A DNA stretch of 64,000 bases, from positions 37,898,984-37,962,983 of the forward strand of contig OZ034979.1 in assembly GCA_964030785.1 (NCBI GenBank), given 5' to 3'. The DNA is from Siderastrea siderea. Taxonomy: Eukaryota > Cnidaria > Anthozoa > Scleractinia > Rhizangiidae. A model generated the notes under the pieces. That model saw only the letters and a program-made list of their open reading frames with translations, was not told the DNA's origin and ran no database searches. The position numbers and the translations under genes were made by a program. Positions 11,769 to 21,156 of the stretch are shown piece after piece (the first letter of the stretch is position 1; every line of letters begins with the position of its first letter).

Positions 11769-11779
11769 GGGAAAGTCCC
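11769..11779 (-). promoter_or_regulatory. kappaB-like site GGGACTTTCCC
   Basis: A perfect match to the NF-kappaB consensus GGGRNWYYCC, reading GGGACTTTCC on the minus strand. The same word occurs at the equivalent place in element 3 (40231-40241). It lies in a non-coding accessory region. Confidence 0.4.
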
Positions 11780-11948
11780 GGCAATGATGAAAGAAAAACA
11801 GATTTAGATGTGAAGTCATGTTCGAAAGATCAAGAATGTTCGTTACAGAGTTGAACTGGATGTTTCTCGGGTTCATTGCTATATTAGGATTTTTATAGGT
11901 CAGCTTCTTTGTTGAGAAGCTTACAGTTTATCTTTTTTCGCTTCTTTT

Positions 11949-12137
11949 TTAAGCAAGCTCATCGGTTAAATTTCGCAACTGTTCAAGAGTAAGCTTAACC
12001 AAACATATTTCCTCTTCAGTCGGTTCTTCATTTTCTAAGTTTTTTTTCAACATTTTTATAAAATCTTCTTCTTGATTTGTTTGTTTTAAGAATTCACACA
12101 TTTGCGTTAGAAGACATTTTATTACATGCGGTTCCAT
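11949..12137 (-). CDS. Small acidic helical protein, 62 aa
   Basis: Starts ATG 12137, stop at 11949. The product is rich in Glu, Leu and Lys with no Gly or Trp, and is predicted to be almost all helix. No family was recognised. Element 3 lacks it through a deletion. In element 1 the same slot holds two other helical genes (54610-54828 and 54830-55207), so this is a variable accessory slot. Confidence 0.5.
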   Translation of the reverse strand: MEPHVIKCLLTQMCEFLKQTNQEEDFIKMLKKNLENEEPTEEEICLVKLTLEQLRNLTDELA

Positions 12138-12281
12138 TTTATTCTTAACTTCATTGTTTTTTTAATTGTTCATACACGTATCGCTGCTCTTTATTTTTTT
12201 TTCGTTTAATGTTTCTAGCATATAGGTCGTTCTAGATGATTCTATTTACATAATTTTGACAATGTGATGACTCATTTCCAA

Positions 12282-12292
12282 GGGAAAGTCCC
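12282..12292 (-). promoter_or_regulatory. Second kappaB-like site GGGACTTTCCC
   Basis: Second exact GGGACTTTCC in element 2, about 500 bp from the first and upstream of the 62-aa gene. The counterparts in element 3 (40049-40058) and element 1 (54499-54508) each differ by one base. Confidence 0.35.
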
Positions 12293-12351
12293 GCGGCCAC
12301 CGGCTATGTTTTTAATGCATTGAAGTGTGGTATGTAAATTTATCTGTTTTA

Positions 12352-12516
12352 TTATGGAACCACGTCTTGGCCGGAAATGGGGAAGCCATCTTTGTCACGA
12401 GTTGGTAACAATATTTTTGAAACACACTCACGAGTAATGTATCGTATTTGTCTTATATCAGGAGGAGTGAGAAGTTCAAAAAACCAATGACAAATAGTTG
12501 CAAAAAGTGCAATCAT
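12352..12516 (-). CDS. Conserved 54-aa protein
   Basis: ATG at 12516-12514 and TAA at 12354-12352. The product starts MIALFAT with a hydrophobic first 17 residues. The conserved core is FELLTPP...ITRECVSK and the end is ISGQDVVP. An equally long homologue is intact in element 3 (39825-39989) and a frameshifted one lies in element 1 (54254 onward). Equal length with synonymous differences supports a real gene. A TATA-like block (tatataatta) lies just upstream. Function unknown. Confidence 0.7.
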   Translation of the reverse strand: MIALFATICHWFFELLTPPDIRQIRYITRECVSKILLPTRDKDGFPISGQDVVP

Positions 12517-12547
12517 TTTGTTAGGCGTATATAATTACTTTAAAAAT

Positions 12548-13033
12548 CTACAATTGAAAGAATTTTTTTTCATACTTTCTTTGAACAGATAGCGGAATTT
12601 CCATACAATGATTAGTGACGAAATTATCTATCATTTTCAATCTATCAAGAAAGACCTTCTCGTCGAAAACTTCGCCCCTTAGGTAAAAGCGAATCTCAAC
12701 AAGTATTTTTTGGTATTCGATACTGGCAAAATTTGCTCGTTCCGTTTTTTTATCGTATTTCTTAAGGCTTGCCACTGCTTTCAAAATAAGACCAACACCA
12801 GTTAAAGTTGCCATGACAGCAGGGTTCAGTGTTATTCCTCCGGCTACTGCGGCACTGACTATTAACTTTCCAGCTGAAAGATTACAAAGAAAATTTTTTC
12901 TTCGAAAACCGCGGTGCAACTTTTCATATCCATAATGTTTCTTATGGTAAAAACCATACAAATCTTTCAGAATTTTAACTTTCTTTTTAGAAAGTGTTTG
13001 GTCGATATGGTTGAATTCGAAAATGTCCCGCAT
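12548..13033 (-). CDS. Predicted membrane protein, 161 aa
   Basis: Start ATG 13033. A basic N-terminus (HKKHYGYEKLHRGFRRK) precedes a long hydrophobic Gly/Ala/Val segment at about residues 55-90 that could form one hairpin or two membrane passes. A charged helical C-terminus follows. Homologues: 39309-39795 (one frameshift) and 53911-54223 (internal deletion). It stands alone with a TATA-like block (attatatagcac) about 15 bp before the ATG. It could act in virion membrane interaction or release, but nothing shows this. Confidence 0.65.
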   Translation of the reverse strand: MRDIFEFNHIDQTLSKKKVKILKDLYGFYHKKHYGYEKLHRGFRRKNFLCNLSAGKLIVSAAVAGGITLNPAVMATLTGVGLILKAVASLKKYDKKTERANFASIEYQKILVEIRFYLRGEVFDEKVFLDRLKMIDNFVTNHCMEIPLSVQRKYEKKFFQL

Positions 13034-13060
13034 TGTGCTATATAATAGATGTAAAAATAT

Positions 13061-14835
13061 TTATGGCACTCGATATTCAATTAATAGTAATATTTCCTCA
13101 TTTGATACACCCGCCAATTCCACAGCCATAAGACCAAACGCCACTACTAAATTGATATTTATTGTTTGTAATTGAGTTGCTGTGGTTGAAGTGTAAGTGT
13201 TTGGTTGAGTTATTAAATGAGAACTGTGTTTTATGTTTAAAGAAATAGGCGTATATTGACTTTTAATTTTGACATGGAGCGCTTTTATAGTTAATATGTG
13301 ACTATAATTTGGAATGATTATTTTATCCCAACCATTTAATAAAAATTTGCTCCCATTTTTGGTATTTAAACGGCCATGTATATAATGAACGGAACCACTC
13401 AAATTATGACCGTTTAAAGACAAATCTGTTTGCATTACCATTTTTCCATTTTCAATAACAAAAGCGGTGTCATAGGCACTTGGGCCAACATTTGAAATTG
13501 TTTCTTTAACACCATAGACAATTAAATGCCCAATTGTTAAAAACGATGTCTTACTGACTGTACCGTGCAGATCGAGATATATAAATTGTGGGGGTGAGCT
13601 ACCCCATCTGTGAAAGTGGATAACTGTTTTGGTGTACTTCTCGAATGTTTTGGTTGTTTCATCAGAAATTGAAATCGTTGTGCCTTGTGCTATAACACTC
13701 AACTCATTCATTTCCGGGGGAAACCATTCAACGACCATTGTGTAATAACCGACTGGAAGTTTATATAAGTTAAAACCGAGGCGTGACCGGTACTGGTAGG
13801 GTGAGCCTTTTTCAAACAAGAGTTTAAGTTGGTAAGCTTTTTATTAATTTGATGTGGAGAATTGGGAAAATCAACAATACCCAAAACCTCGATATTGTTT
13901 TCACTCGAAGATTCATCAGTGTCTTCCATCAAGTATCTGAACGCGTCTCGTTTTTGCCCTGAATTAATGATCTGAGATTTATGAATTTTTTGAGTGACAA
14001 GATCTCTCATATTTGTTATTTCATCTTGCATAAAATCAACATTAACTGCGGATTTAGAATCTCTGTAATCGGTTTGTAAGTTAATAACTTTATTGTTATT
14101 TAAATTCAAGTTTCCAGTCATATTGTTAGTGCCATCAACTTTGAGAAACTTTTTTTGTGTCATGTCATCAATTCTGTTGTTAACAAACTCGACACATGCG
14201 GCGTCTCTTTGGTTTGATGGAAGATCAAGATTGATAATTGATTTATTTTTCATATCAATATCAGCTCCTTTATCCAGTTTTTTTTCAAGTTGATTATCGA
14301 CATATTTTTTGTTTGTGGCTTGATCTGCCTGTACTGGGTCTTTTACGTTGTAGATTGTATTATTGTTCATATCAATGCTTGCTTCCATCTTTCCGCCTTC
14401 CCTTTTCGAAAGAAAGATATTTCTCGTGTCTTGATAGTTTATTACCTTTGTCAGATCACCGTGTACAGGATAAGGGTTGCTTTTTAATCGCAAAATATCG
14501 TACTTATTTTGCATGTCAATATTAGCAGAACCGCTGACACTACCCTGAGATCCAGGATCACCTTTATCGCCCTTATCGCCCTTGTCGCCCTTGTCGCCCT
14601 TGTCGCCTTTAAAACCCCGTGGTCCTTGTGCTCCCTCCTGACCTTGTGGTCCAGCGGGCCCTTTTTCTCCCCTTGGACCATAAGGACCCTGTGGTCCTCC
14701 AGGGCCTTTATCACCCTTCGGTCCAGCAGGACCCTCGGGGCCAAGAGGGCCCCCTGGGCCAGGAGGACCAACTTTTCCACTTTCACTCATCGTTGTTTGG
14801 CTTGTTCCACCTATTTGACTGTTAATATACCCCAT
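13061..14835 (-). pseudogene. Collagen-like fibre protein, one frameshift
   Basis: Start ATG 14835, overlapping the ATPase stop by one base (TAATG). The first ~95 residues hold about 24 Gly-X-Y triplets including [13 protein letters not shown]. Three repeats of the type [13 protein letters not shown]...NKKYVDNQL follow, a pattern known from phage and algal-virus tail fibres. A beta-rich C-terminal head completes it. The frame breaks near 13843, where an A run is one base shorter than in element 3, and continues in 13819-13061. Probably a trimeric host-attachment fibre. The break may be a sequencing error. Confidence 0.8.
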
Positions 14836-15467
14836 TATATATCTTCATCAAAATTTTTTTTCATTAATTTTTGGGGTTTGTCATAATAAAGGAAAGAATA
14901 TTTTTCATCGGTGGCGCGATCTAAAACCTCATGATCCACACCTATTTCGTTTGCAATTCGTTTGTTTTCTTTTGGATCTAATCTGAAAATACAAAGATGG
15001 CTGCAGTTAACACGGATGTCTTTTGGCACCTTGTAAAAGGTTTGAGAGAGGTAAATAACGCAGCAGTTTTTGTGCCGCCCGTTGATAAAATAATTAATGA
15101 TATCGTTTTGGCTTTTTTCGCAAACAAGGTCATCAAAAACAACTATTTTTTGGTTGTCCTCCGGAAGTTCTTCGAGTGGAATGATTTCATCACCATGAAC
15201 CTCGATAACCTCATAACCAGCCTTGGGGTTGATTTTTTCAGCAAACTCCTGCAAAAGATCCTGGTATTTGTTCTGGTGCAGGTTCTTTGAAAAGAGGTAA
15301 ATTTTATCATACTCTAACAACTCATAAAGCATATGCAGTAATGTGTTTGTTTTACCAGAATTACTGGGCCCACAAATTAACATCCGAAAAACATCTGCTG
15401 GCATACAAGGGTGACCTTGCTTGTAGTCACTCTCGGAAGAACCTGGGTAATAATTTGGAATCTTCAT
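14835..15467 (-). CDS. Genome-packaging ATPase (FtsK/HerA type)
   Basis: 210 codons. Walker A GPSNSGKT is at residues 33-40 and Walker B IVVFDD at about 108-113. The sensor-like segment [14 protein letters not shown] follows, as in adenovirus IVa2-analogous and Polinton A32-like packaging ATPases. It pumps DNA into the capsid. Length is normal for Polintons. It diverges from the PPxY gene across 33 bp and is followed directly by the fibre gene with a TAATG overlap, so the two are probably co-transcribed. Intact here; slightly altered at the C-terminus in element 3 and broken in element 1. Confidence 0.93.
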   Translation of the reverse strand: MKIPNYYPGSSESDYKQGHPCMPADVFRMLICGPSNSGKTNTLLHMLYELLEYDKIYLFSKNLHQNKYQDLLQEFAEKINPKAGYEVIEVHGDEIIPLEELPEDNQKIVVFDDLVCEKSQNDIINYFINGRHKNCCVIYLSQTFYKVPKDIRVNCSHLCIFRLDPKENKRIANEIGVDHEVLDRATDEKYSFLYYDKPQKLMKKNFDEDI

Positions 15468-15500
15468 TTTTTTTCGCTTCTATATATTTACGCTGGAAAT
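15468..15500. promoter_or_regulatory. Bidirectional promoter between ATPase and PPxY genes
   Basis: Only 33 bp separate two opposing ATGs, and the gap holds a central tctatatattta block. The same arrangement recurs in element 3 (36836-36869) and element 1 (50740-50772). TATA-like blocks 10-25 bp before start codons also precede the 126-aa, capsid, small virion, PLA2 and membrane-protein genes. Confidence 0.6.
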
Positions 15501-16499
15501 ATGTCAGTGAAAAAATGGCGTCAGTTGGCTGACGAAAAAACGGTGTTGGATCAGCAAACAGAAGAAATTCACCAAAAATTCAGAATGGATAAAATAAACA
15601 AAGAGTTTGGTCAGCTTTCAGGAGAAGAGTTTTTTAGACCAATTACAAAAAGACTTGATGAAAAGAGCAGCACCACTGTGGAAGAAGAGAAAGAAGAGGA
15701 GCAGGAAGTTCCTGATTACACAATGGATGAATTTGACGAAATCAACCCGTTTGGTGACGAATTCAGACCGGATGCACCAACTCCAGCACCATCACCACCA
15801 ACAACACCAACAACAACCACAACACCAATAGAACCAACATCACTTCCACCCCCATATCAAGAATTTGATGATCTTCCATTACCACCTCCACCTTTGATGG
15901 AAGAAACTGTTATGCCAGGATCTTCCAAAGATGAAACAAGGGAAGAAACATCAAAACGGCTTAGAAATGTTAAAAGTATTCTTGCTAAATTTGGAAGTGA
16001 TCCGACTTACAAAGTAAAACATAGAGGATCAAAATATTATGGATATAATGTGGAAGAACTAGAAGCTGAGGCATTTAAACTCGAAACAATTAAGGCACAT
16101 CAAGAACATGCAGAAAAGTTACTTAAAAGGAAACAACCTTTATTAACACAATTACAAGAAAAAAAGGCGAAATTGAAACCACCAAAAAAACAAGAAAAAA
16201 GAGAAATCTCCAAAACTCCTCTTGAAAAAGCTGTCATGAGCCGAAGACCTGCTTTTGAACTTTCTGACAATGAAGATGACTTCCCTGAACAGGATTGGGA
16301 GACCGAAGGAAGTGGCTTCTCTGATGAGGCTGAAAAATTGATCGACCAACTCCATTTGAGCTTAGGATCGATGAAAGCAGGAAATAGCTCAATAAAACTA
16401 AAAAATCAGGTATTATTTCTGCTTGATTCACTAGTTGAACTCGGCACAATCAATAAAAAACAAAAGAAAAAAATTATTTCTGATTACATACTTCAATAA
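15501..16499 (+). CDS. PPxY-containing virion-associated protein
   Basis: 332 codons from ATG 15501 (an earlier in-frame alternative start lies inside the ATPase leader and is not conserved). A basic coiled N-terminus leads to an acidic, proline-rich middle with LPPPYQEF (PPPY, about residue 117). A Lys-rich linker follows, and then a conserved C-terminal helix (GNSSIKLKNQVLFLLDSLVEL). PPxY motifs bind WW-domain ubiquitin ligases and serve as late domains or entry motifs in enveloped viruses and adenovirus pVI. All three elements keep a PPxY here. It ends 2 bp before the penton gene, suggesting one transcript. Confidence 0.65.
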   Translation: MSVKKWRQLADEKTVLDQQTEEIHQKFRMDKINKEFGQLSGEEFFRPITKRLDEKSSTTVEEEKEEEQEVPDYTMDEFDEINPFGDEFRPDAPTPAPSPPTTPTTTTTPIEPTSLPPPYQEFDDLPLPPPPLMEETVMPGSSKDETREETSKRLRNVKSILAKFGSDPTYKVKHRGSKYYGYNVEELEAEAFKLETIKAHQEHAEKLLKRKQPLLTQLQEKKAKLKPPKKQEKREISKTPLEKAVMSRRPAFELSDNEDDFPEQDWETEGSGFSDEAEKLIDQLHLSLGSMKAGNSSIKLKNQVLFLLDSLVELGTINKKQKKKIISDYILQ

Positions 16500-16501
16500 T
16501 T

Positions 16502-17263
16502 ATGCCTTTTGATCTCATTCTCAACTCAAAAAGCGCAAAACTCCAAAGAAATGGAGACCAGAATGTTCCACATTATTTCACAATTAATTTTCCAACTCCA
16601 ATTTATTTGGATTCAAAAACAAAATATCAAGCAGCATTAAAAAATATCACAATGAGTTATTCATGGTATAATATAGATGCCGCTTATGATAATAACAAAA
16701 TTCGCTGGAGAAAAAAAACGGAACAAGTTTGGAAAACTTTGACTTTCCCAAATGGAATGTATGATTACGCAAAAATTAACCATTTTATTCAGAAACACGT
16801 CGGTAGAGTAGATCCGAAAGTTGAAAAAAGTGATTTCATTTTCAATATGTATTTCGATATGATTGTTTACAGAGTCGTCATTTTAATTCATAATGATTAT
16901 GAGCTTGACTTATCTCAAGGATCTTTTTCTGATTTAATTGGTTATGGAAAGGTGACTTTGAGTGGAGATAGGGTCGGAAGAAAACTACCAGATATAACAA
17001 GAGGTGTTGATTGGGTGTTTATCCACTGTGATTTGATCACCCGGGTATCAAACAATGTTCCAAGAGATGTCATATACAGTTTTTCAACAGCCATGCTTCA
17101 AGTAGGTTATCCATTTGAAAAAAACGAGGTTCTTCTCAATTGGCATCCTGTCAACAAAAAAATTATCGATTCGGTAAGGATAAGAGTTACTGACGGAATT
17201 GGTGGTGCTCTGGATCTTAACGGGATAGATATTTTGGTTAATTTAATGATCAAAGAAGAATGA
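16502..17263 (+). CDS. Penton (minor capsid) protein, single jelly roll
   Basis: 253 codons. The start F-D-L-I-L-N-S and the signature TMSYSWYNID (residues 50-59) are typical of Polinton/adintovirus penton proteins, which form capsid vertices. Strand-rich throughout. It follows the PPxY gene by 2 bp and precedes the basic 126-aa gene. Homologues are a pseudogene in element 3 (35097-35856) and a fusion with the major capsid protein in element 1 (48302-49798). Family assignment comes from the motif and gene order. Confidence 0.8.
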   Translation: MPFDLILNSKSAKLQRNGDQNVPHYFTINFPTPIYLDSKTKYQAALKNITMSYSWYNIDAAYDNNKIRWRKKTEQVWKTLTFPNGMYDYAKINHFIQKHVGRVDPKVEKSDFIFNMYFDMIVYRVVILIHNDYELDLSQGSFSDLIGYGKVTLSGDRVGRKLPDITRGVDWVFIHCDLITRVSNNVPRDVIYSFSTAMLQVGYPFEKNEVLLNWHPVNKKIIDSVRIRVTDGIGGALDLNGIDILVNLMIKEE

Positions 17264-17288
17264 TTTTTGTTTTCATTAATATACAATC

Positions 17289-17669
17289 ATGTATCATCCG
17301 AGCGAGTGGGCAAGATACTTTGACGAAAATACCGGACGTTATCGATATAAACACAAAGGATCGGGTATTATCCGTGACACCTTCATGACCATCGGTAAAG
17401 TATTCAAAAACAATGTAAAGAACGTGGCAAAGAAAACTGCCGAAAAAGCTTCAAAAACAATCGCTGAAAAAGTGGGTCAGAAAGTTGGTGAAATTGCTGT
17501 GGAAAAAGGTTCGAAACAAATACGAAAAATACTGCAAGAGCGAAAAAAGCAAAAACCGTTGTCACAGGCTGCAAAAAAGAAACTTGCAAATATTTTACGA
17601 AACCAAGCACCAAAAAAACCAGATGAGGCTCTGATAAAATTGAATCGAATTTTGGCAAATGAAATTTAA
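17289..17669 (+). CDS. Basic core or membrane-active virion protein, 126 aa
   Basis: Starts MYHPSEWARYF with an attaatatac block just before the ATG. It is very rich in Lys and Ala, with an amphipathic helix at about residues 35-75 (KNVAKKTAEKASKTIAEKVGQKVG). It sits between penton and major capsid genes, where Polintons carry small basic virion proteins comparable in character to adenovirus core or pVI-type proteins. No enzymatic motif. Homologue 34690-35068 has a frameshift; element 1 lost it. Confidence 0.6.
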   Translation: MYHPSEWARYFDENTGRYRYKHKGSGIIRDTFMTIGKVFKNNVKNVAKKTAEKASKTIAEKVGQKVGEIAVEKGSKQIRKILQERKKQKPLSQAAKKKLANILRNQAPKKPDEALIKLNRILANEI

Positions 17670-17713
17670 GCGCAAAAAAAAAATTTTTTCTTTTAATATA
17701 AAAGCTTGTTGTT

Positions 17714-18976
17714 ATGTTCAGAATTCAACCATACCTCGAGAGTGAAAAATATGTCAAATTCAATTTAACCACCCCTATCCTCTTACCTGCTAATGGTGAC
17801 ACTCAAGAGAAAGAGGGTTACACTTTCAAGTTGATGGACAGGGACAATTTTTATGATTGGTATAATGCCTATTTCCGCGTAGATTTCAAGTTTGAAGCAA
17901 CAGCAAATGGAGGTAATGTTGTCGCTGACACCGAATCAGCTCCGATAAACGGTTCTTTTTCATTGATTAAAAGTTTGAGGGTCAACTCATCTGGCAAAGA
18001 ACTTTACTATGCGAATAATATCCACAAATTCATTTTCATCAAAAATCTGCTTGAATTTTCTGATGATTTTTCAAGAAGCGTGGCAAAAGATCAGTTTTGG
18101 TATCTTGACATTGACGCAACCACAGCGACTGATGCAAATGCGTCGAATACTGGAATGCAATCAAGGGCGCTTCTATCACATGGTGGAAAGATGGTTCAGA
18201 CAACAATTCCTTTAAACAGATACTCCTTTTTCGAAGGGCTTTCCGACAGGCTGCTGCCACCAATGCAACTTGAGTTTCTTATTACTTTACAAAATGATAG
18301 AGAATTGATTTGGCAAAATGATGGAACAGCTCGAAGAATTGTTGTTCGCAAATTAGAATTATGGGTTCCACAATTACATTTCACTGGTAAAGGACAAACC
18401 TTTGTAAATGAAAATTTCTTAAAACCAACCCAATGGAAATACTTGAAAGAAAATATTTTTTCTTTGAGTGAAAGAAGGGACGAGAGTGGTATGTTCATGA
18501 TTGGGAGTGGAATAAAAAACCCCAAACATGTCTTTGTATTCTTTCAACAAGCTCGTAAAATAAATCGTTACGAACAAAATCCTTACTTTTTTGACACATT
18601 TGATATCGATGGTGATGCCTCAGCAAAATTGAAAACTTGCAGCCTCCAATGCGGGACCAACTTTTACCCTCAGATTGAATACGATAATGAATTTAAACTA
18701 AGAATTTTGAAGGATTTGATAAATTTTAGATACAGAAAAAACGACTACAACACCGGCGTTCAGATACAAGTCGCAAACTTTGAGAAGTTATACCCAATTA
18801 TATACTTCGATTTACGAAATGCCAAAGAAAGTTTGACAGGGGACCCACAAATCCTTTATTTTCATTACAAACTTAACGAACCTGCTAACGCTCAAGATTA
18901 TAAAATCTTCGCCGCGGTTATGAATGAACAAGAATTTGTGTTGAAACAAATTGGTAATGAACTTGTTGTCGTTTAA
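17714..18976 (+). CDS. Major capsid protein (double jelly roll)
   Basis: 420 codons, all open. The N-terminal half carries DNFYDWYNAYFRVDFKF, a conserved region of Polinton hexon-like proteins. Around residues 165-185 comes MVQTTIPLNRYSFFEGL, and the C-terminal half has FRYRKNDYNTGVQ. This length is somewhat below many Polinton capsids but collinear across the three elements. It would form the pseudo-hexameric capsomers. A ttaatataaaag block lies just upstream. This is the only uninterrupted capsid gene in the window. Confidence 0.85.
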   Translation: MFRIQPYLESEKYVKFNLTTPILLPANGDTQEKEGYTFKLMDRDNFYDWYNAYFRVDFKFEATANGGNVVADTESAPINGSFSLIKSLRVNSSGKELYYANNIHKFIFIKNLLEFSDDFSRSVAKDQFWYLDIDATTATDANASNTGMQSRALLSHGGKMVQTTIPLNRYSFFEGLSDRLLPPMQLEFLITLQNDRELIWQNDGTARRIVVRKLELWVPQLHFTGKGQTFVNENFLKPTQWKYLKENIFSLSERRDESGMFMIGSGIKNPKHVFVFFQQARKINRYEQNPYFFDTFDIDGDASAKLKTCSLQCGTNFYPQIEYDNEFKLRILKDLINFRYRKNDYNTGVQIQVANFEKLYPIIYFDLRNAKESLTGDPQILYFHYKLNEPANAQDYKIFAAVMNEQEFVLKQIGNELVVV

Positions 18977-19016
18977 AAAAATTGAAAAAAAAATCTTAAT
19001 ATAATATACACGCACG

Positions 19017-19396
19017 ATGAGCACAGCTTATCATCCATTCAAAATCGCACTGACTGATGGCCAGAAAAAGAAACTTCAAAAAGCTTATGTTAAGAAGGCA
19101 CCTGTTAATCTGAAAGTTAAACCAGAACAAATTGGGCGTGGTGTCGAACTTCTTCTCACTGAAACTCAAATCGCGCGATTGAAAAAAAGATCAGCGGCAG
19201 GGAAAGGAATGGTAATAAAATTTAGCCAGACACAGATTCAAAGTACTTCTCAGAGTGGAAAAGGTATGCAAACCACCACCACCACCACCAGGAACAAGAC
19301 GATCACCAGGAATACCAAAAGGTAAAGGGATGCAAATTCAACCTCCACCTTTTTATGGAACTTGGGAGGATTATTATCGTTTAAAAAAAAGTGAAA
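19017..19396 (+). pseudogene. Small basic virion protein (short form), frameshifted
   Basis: Starts MSTAYHPF with DGQKKKLQKAY, then LLLTETQIARLKK and GKGM repeats. The frame breaks in a CCACCA run near 19270-19290. The C-terminal part (GTWEDYYRL) continues in another frame to TGA at about 19394-19396. Element 3 has the unbroken 128-aa version (32946-33332). Element 1 has a longer version with a ~110-residue hydrophobic insert, missing here. The 3' end overlaps the start of the protease region at a run of eight A. Confidence 0.65.
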
Positions 19397-19832
19397 TTTG
19401 TTGATAGACCTCTTTCCAACATTGACCTGAGAAAATGGTGCAACTTTTTACGAATACCCATCAAAGGCATTTTTAGCAGAAACGAAAAAAAACCCTTTTT
19501 ACATTCCCCATGCATTATCAACTTGGATGATTTCGGAAGTTTGGGAACTCATTGGGTATGTTGTTGGTCTGATGAAAATACTTGTGAGTATTTCGATTCA
19601 TTTGGGCTTCCATCACCTTTGGAATGGGAAAAAGAAATGTCAATGCACGGGATGACACATTTTTTCAGAAACGATAACCAAATTCAATGGGAACAAAGTG
19701 TCAGATGTGGTTATTACTGCCTTCTCTTTTTAAACAAAAGAAATAAAGGTTACAAGTTTTGCCGATATTTTGAAAATGTTCTCCAACGATTTACTTCAAA
19801 ACGAGGAAATTGTGAAAAATTATTTTTCATAA
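19391..19832 (+). pseudogene. Adenain-like cysteine protease (PRO), 3' frameshift
   Basis: Catalytic residues are visible: His in GTHW (about 54), Asp in YFDSFG (69), Gln in WEQS (102) and Cys in CGYYC (106). This is the adenovirus-protease/Ulp1 arrangement used for capsid maturation. No ATG exists upstream of the catalytic His; the frame begins at GTG 19391 beside an A8 run, so initiation is unexplained. One extra T near 19750 shifts the last ~28 codons, and the ancestral stop is at 19830-19832. Homologues: 32506-32979 and 47141-47577. Confidence 0.82.
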
Positions 19833-19844
19833 AATATATATGCA

Positions 19845-20607
19845 ATGGAATTGTACTGTGTGAAAGAAAAGCGGAGCACACCCAATCACAAAGAACAATC
19901 AAAAACTCTTGAAAGCAAACTCCGCTAGTTGCGGAATAACAAAAACAAGTTTTATGCCGAAAAACGTGGAGGGCAGTGGTATTGATATACATGCAGCAAT
20001 TGGTAAATTTCCGAAACCAAAAAAAGGTTGGACATTGCCGGGGCATAATTTCACAGGGCCATATAACCCTCTTGAAAAGCAGGTGAAATACGACCCAGAA
20101 ACAGGTGAAATTCTGGAAATATATCAACAACCCACAGGTGCTACAGATGCGATTGCAATGCAACATGATGTCGATTATGATGTTTGTTCCAACCGTGAAA
20201 AAAAATACGGTGAAAATCTCAAAAAATGCAAAAACAAAGCGGATAAAAAAATGGTTAAGTCTCTTGACGCAGTTCCTTACAAACAGAGGCAGTGGGGTCA
20301 TGCGGCTGCAAGAAATGCAATCAATGCTAAACAAAAGTTAGGGTTGGGTTTGAAACAACAAAAAGGGACTGGTTTTAAACCATGGGAAGTAGCGAAATAT
20401 GCTGAAAAAGTAACAAAAAAATTAATTCCTTCAACAAAACCTGTATTCGATAGGCATTGGTCAGGTGATATTGCAAAAAATGCTTTCACAGGTCCAACTG
20501 GTGTCACAAGCAAGAAATTTTGGACTCATCCGAAAAAGGGTACTGTCATGCGTTTGGTAAAAAATCCGAAAACAGGCAAATATGAAAATGTTTATGAAGA
20601 ACCTTGA
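19845..20607 (+). pseudogene. PLA2-domain virion protein, 5' deletion
   Basis: The conserved start is ATG 19845 (MELYCVKEK), but about 26 nt present in element 3 are missing, so the first ~20 codons are out of frame. From 19909 the frame is open to 20607. It carries the calcium-loop-like GHNFTGPYNPL and the active-site QHDVDYDVC (HD-x2-YD), as in parvovirus VP1-type phospholipase A2, used to breach endosomal membranes. A CASCG-type Cys pair precedes it (DUF5679-like). It overlaps the zinc-ribbon gene by 16 bp on the opposite strand. Confidence 0.78.
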
Positions 20608-21134
20608 TTGGTTTTCAACCACCATTTATCAAACTCCTGTTTTGCGAGCCACCAGCTTGCTAAGCTTTTTGGAAGGTGATGAGAAATAGATTCCATAATT
20701 TCTTTTTTGTTGGGCCAGCATTCAGAAGGTACCTTTTCAAAATAATTATAAAAAAAACAGGGATAGTTCACTGATTTGCCGGAAATCTTCTGAAATTGAG
20801 CAATAACGTTGCCAAGAAAACCTACCTCGCTGGAAGAAAACATTTCGTTAATTTTCCATTTCCGCAAAACACTTTTTAAATGAAAATTATTTGCAGTGAA
20901 AATTCTTTCCCGATTTTCTTCTTGAAACTGTTCATCATCAAATTCAGACGCTCTACCACATTTTGGACATGCACGACAGAACTCATTCACCACATAAATT
21001 AATTGCTCCTCGCATGAAGGACAACGATAAATCTTTTTTGATAATGGGTATGGATTTAATTTTTTTTGCAATGTTTCTTGAATTTTTTTCGCCGAAATTT
21101 TCTCACCTTGCAACCAACCAAACGGGTCGTTCAT
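20592..21134 (-). CDS. Zinc-ribbon protein, possibly VLTF3-like transcription factor
   Basis: 180 codons. Two CxxC pairs (CPSC and CPKCG, about residues 38-60) form a zinc ribbon. An acidic linker and a helical C-terminal domain with SVNYPCFFYNYFEKV follow. Position and composition fit the poxvirus late transcription factor 3-like proteins reported in Mavericks, but similarity is weak by eye. A late factor would suit the uniform TATA-like blocks of the structural genes. It diverges from integrase with 22 bp between ATGs. Intact only in this element. Confidence 0.55.
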   Translation of the reverse strand: MNDPFGWLQGEKISAKKIQETLQKKLNPYPLSKKIYRCPSCEEQLIYVVNEFCRACPKCGRASEFDDEQFQEENRERIFTANNFHLKSVLRKWKINEMFSSSEVGFLGNVIAQFQKISGKSVNYPCFFYNYFEKVPSECWPNKKEIMESISHHLPKSLASWWLAKQEFDKWWLKTNQGSS

Positions 21135-21156
21135 TTTTTATCGTGTATGATATACA

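Noticed and set aside
13840..13846. Programmed frameshift in the fibre gene
   Set aside because: Element 3 has the same region in one frame, so the shorter A run in element 2 is better explained as mutation or read error.
14093..14886. Long plus-strand frames opposite the fibre gene
   Set aside because: They are antisense shadows of the low-complexity Gly-X-Y and repeat coding sequence and recur at the same place in all three elements for that reason.
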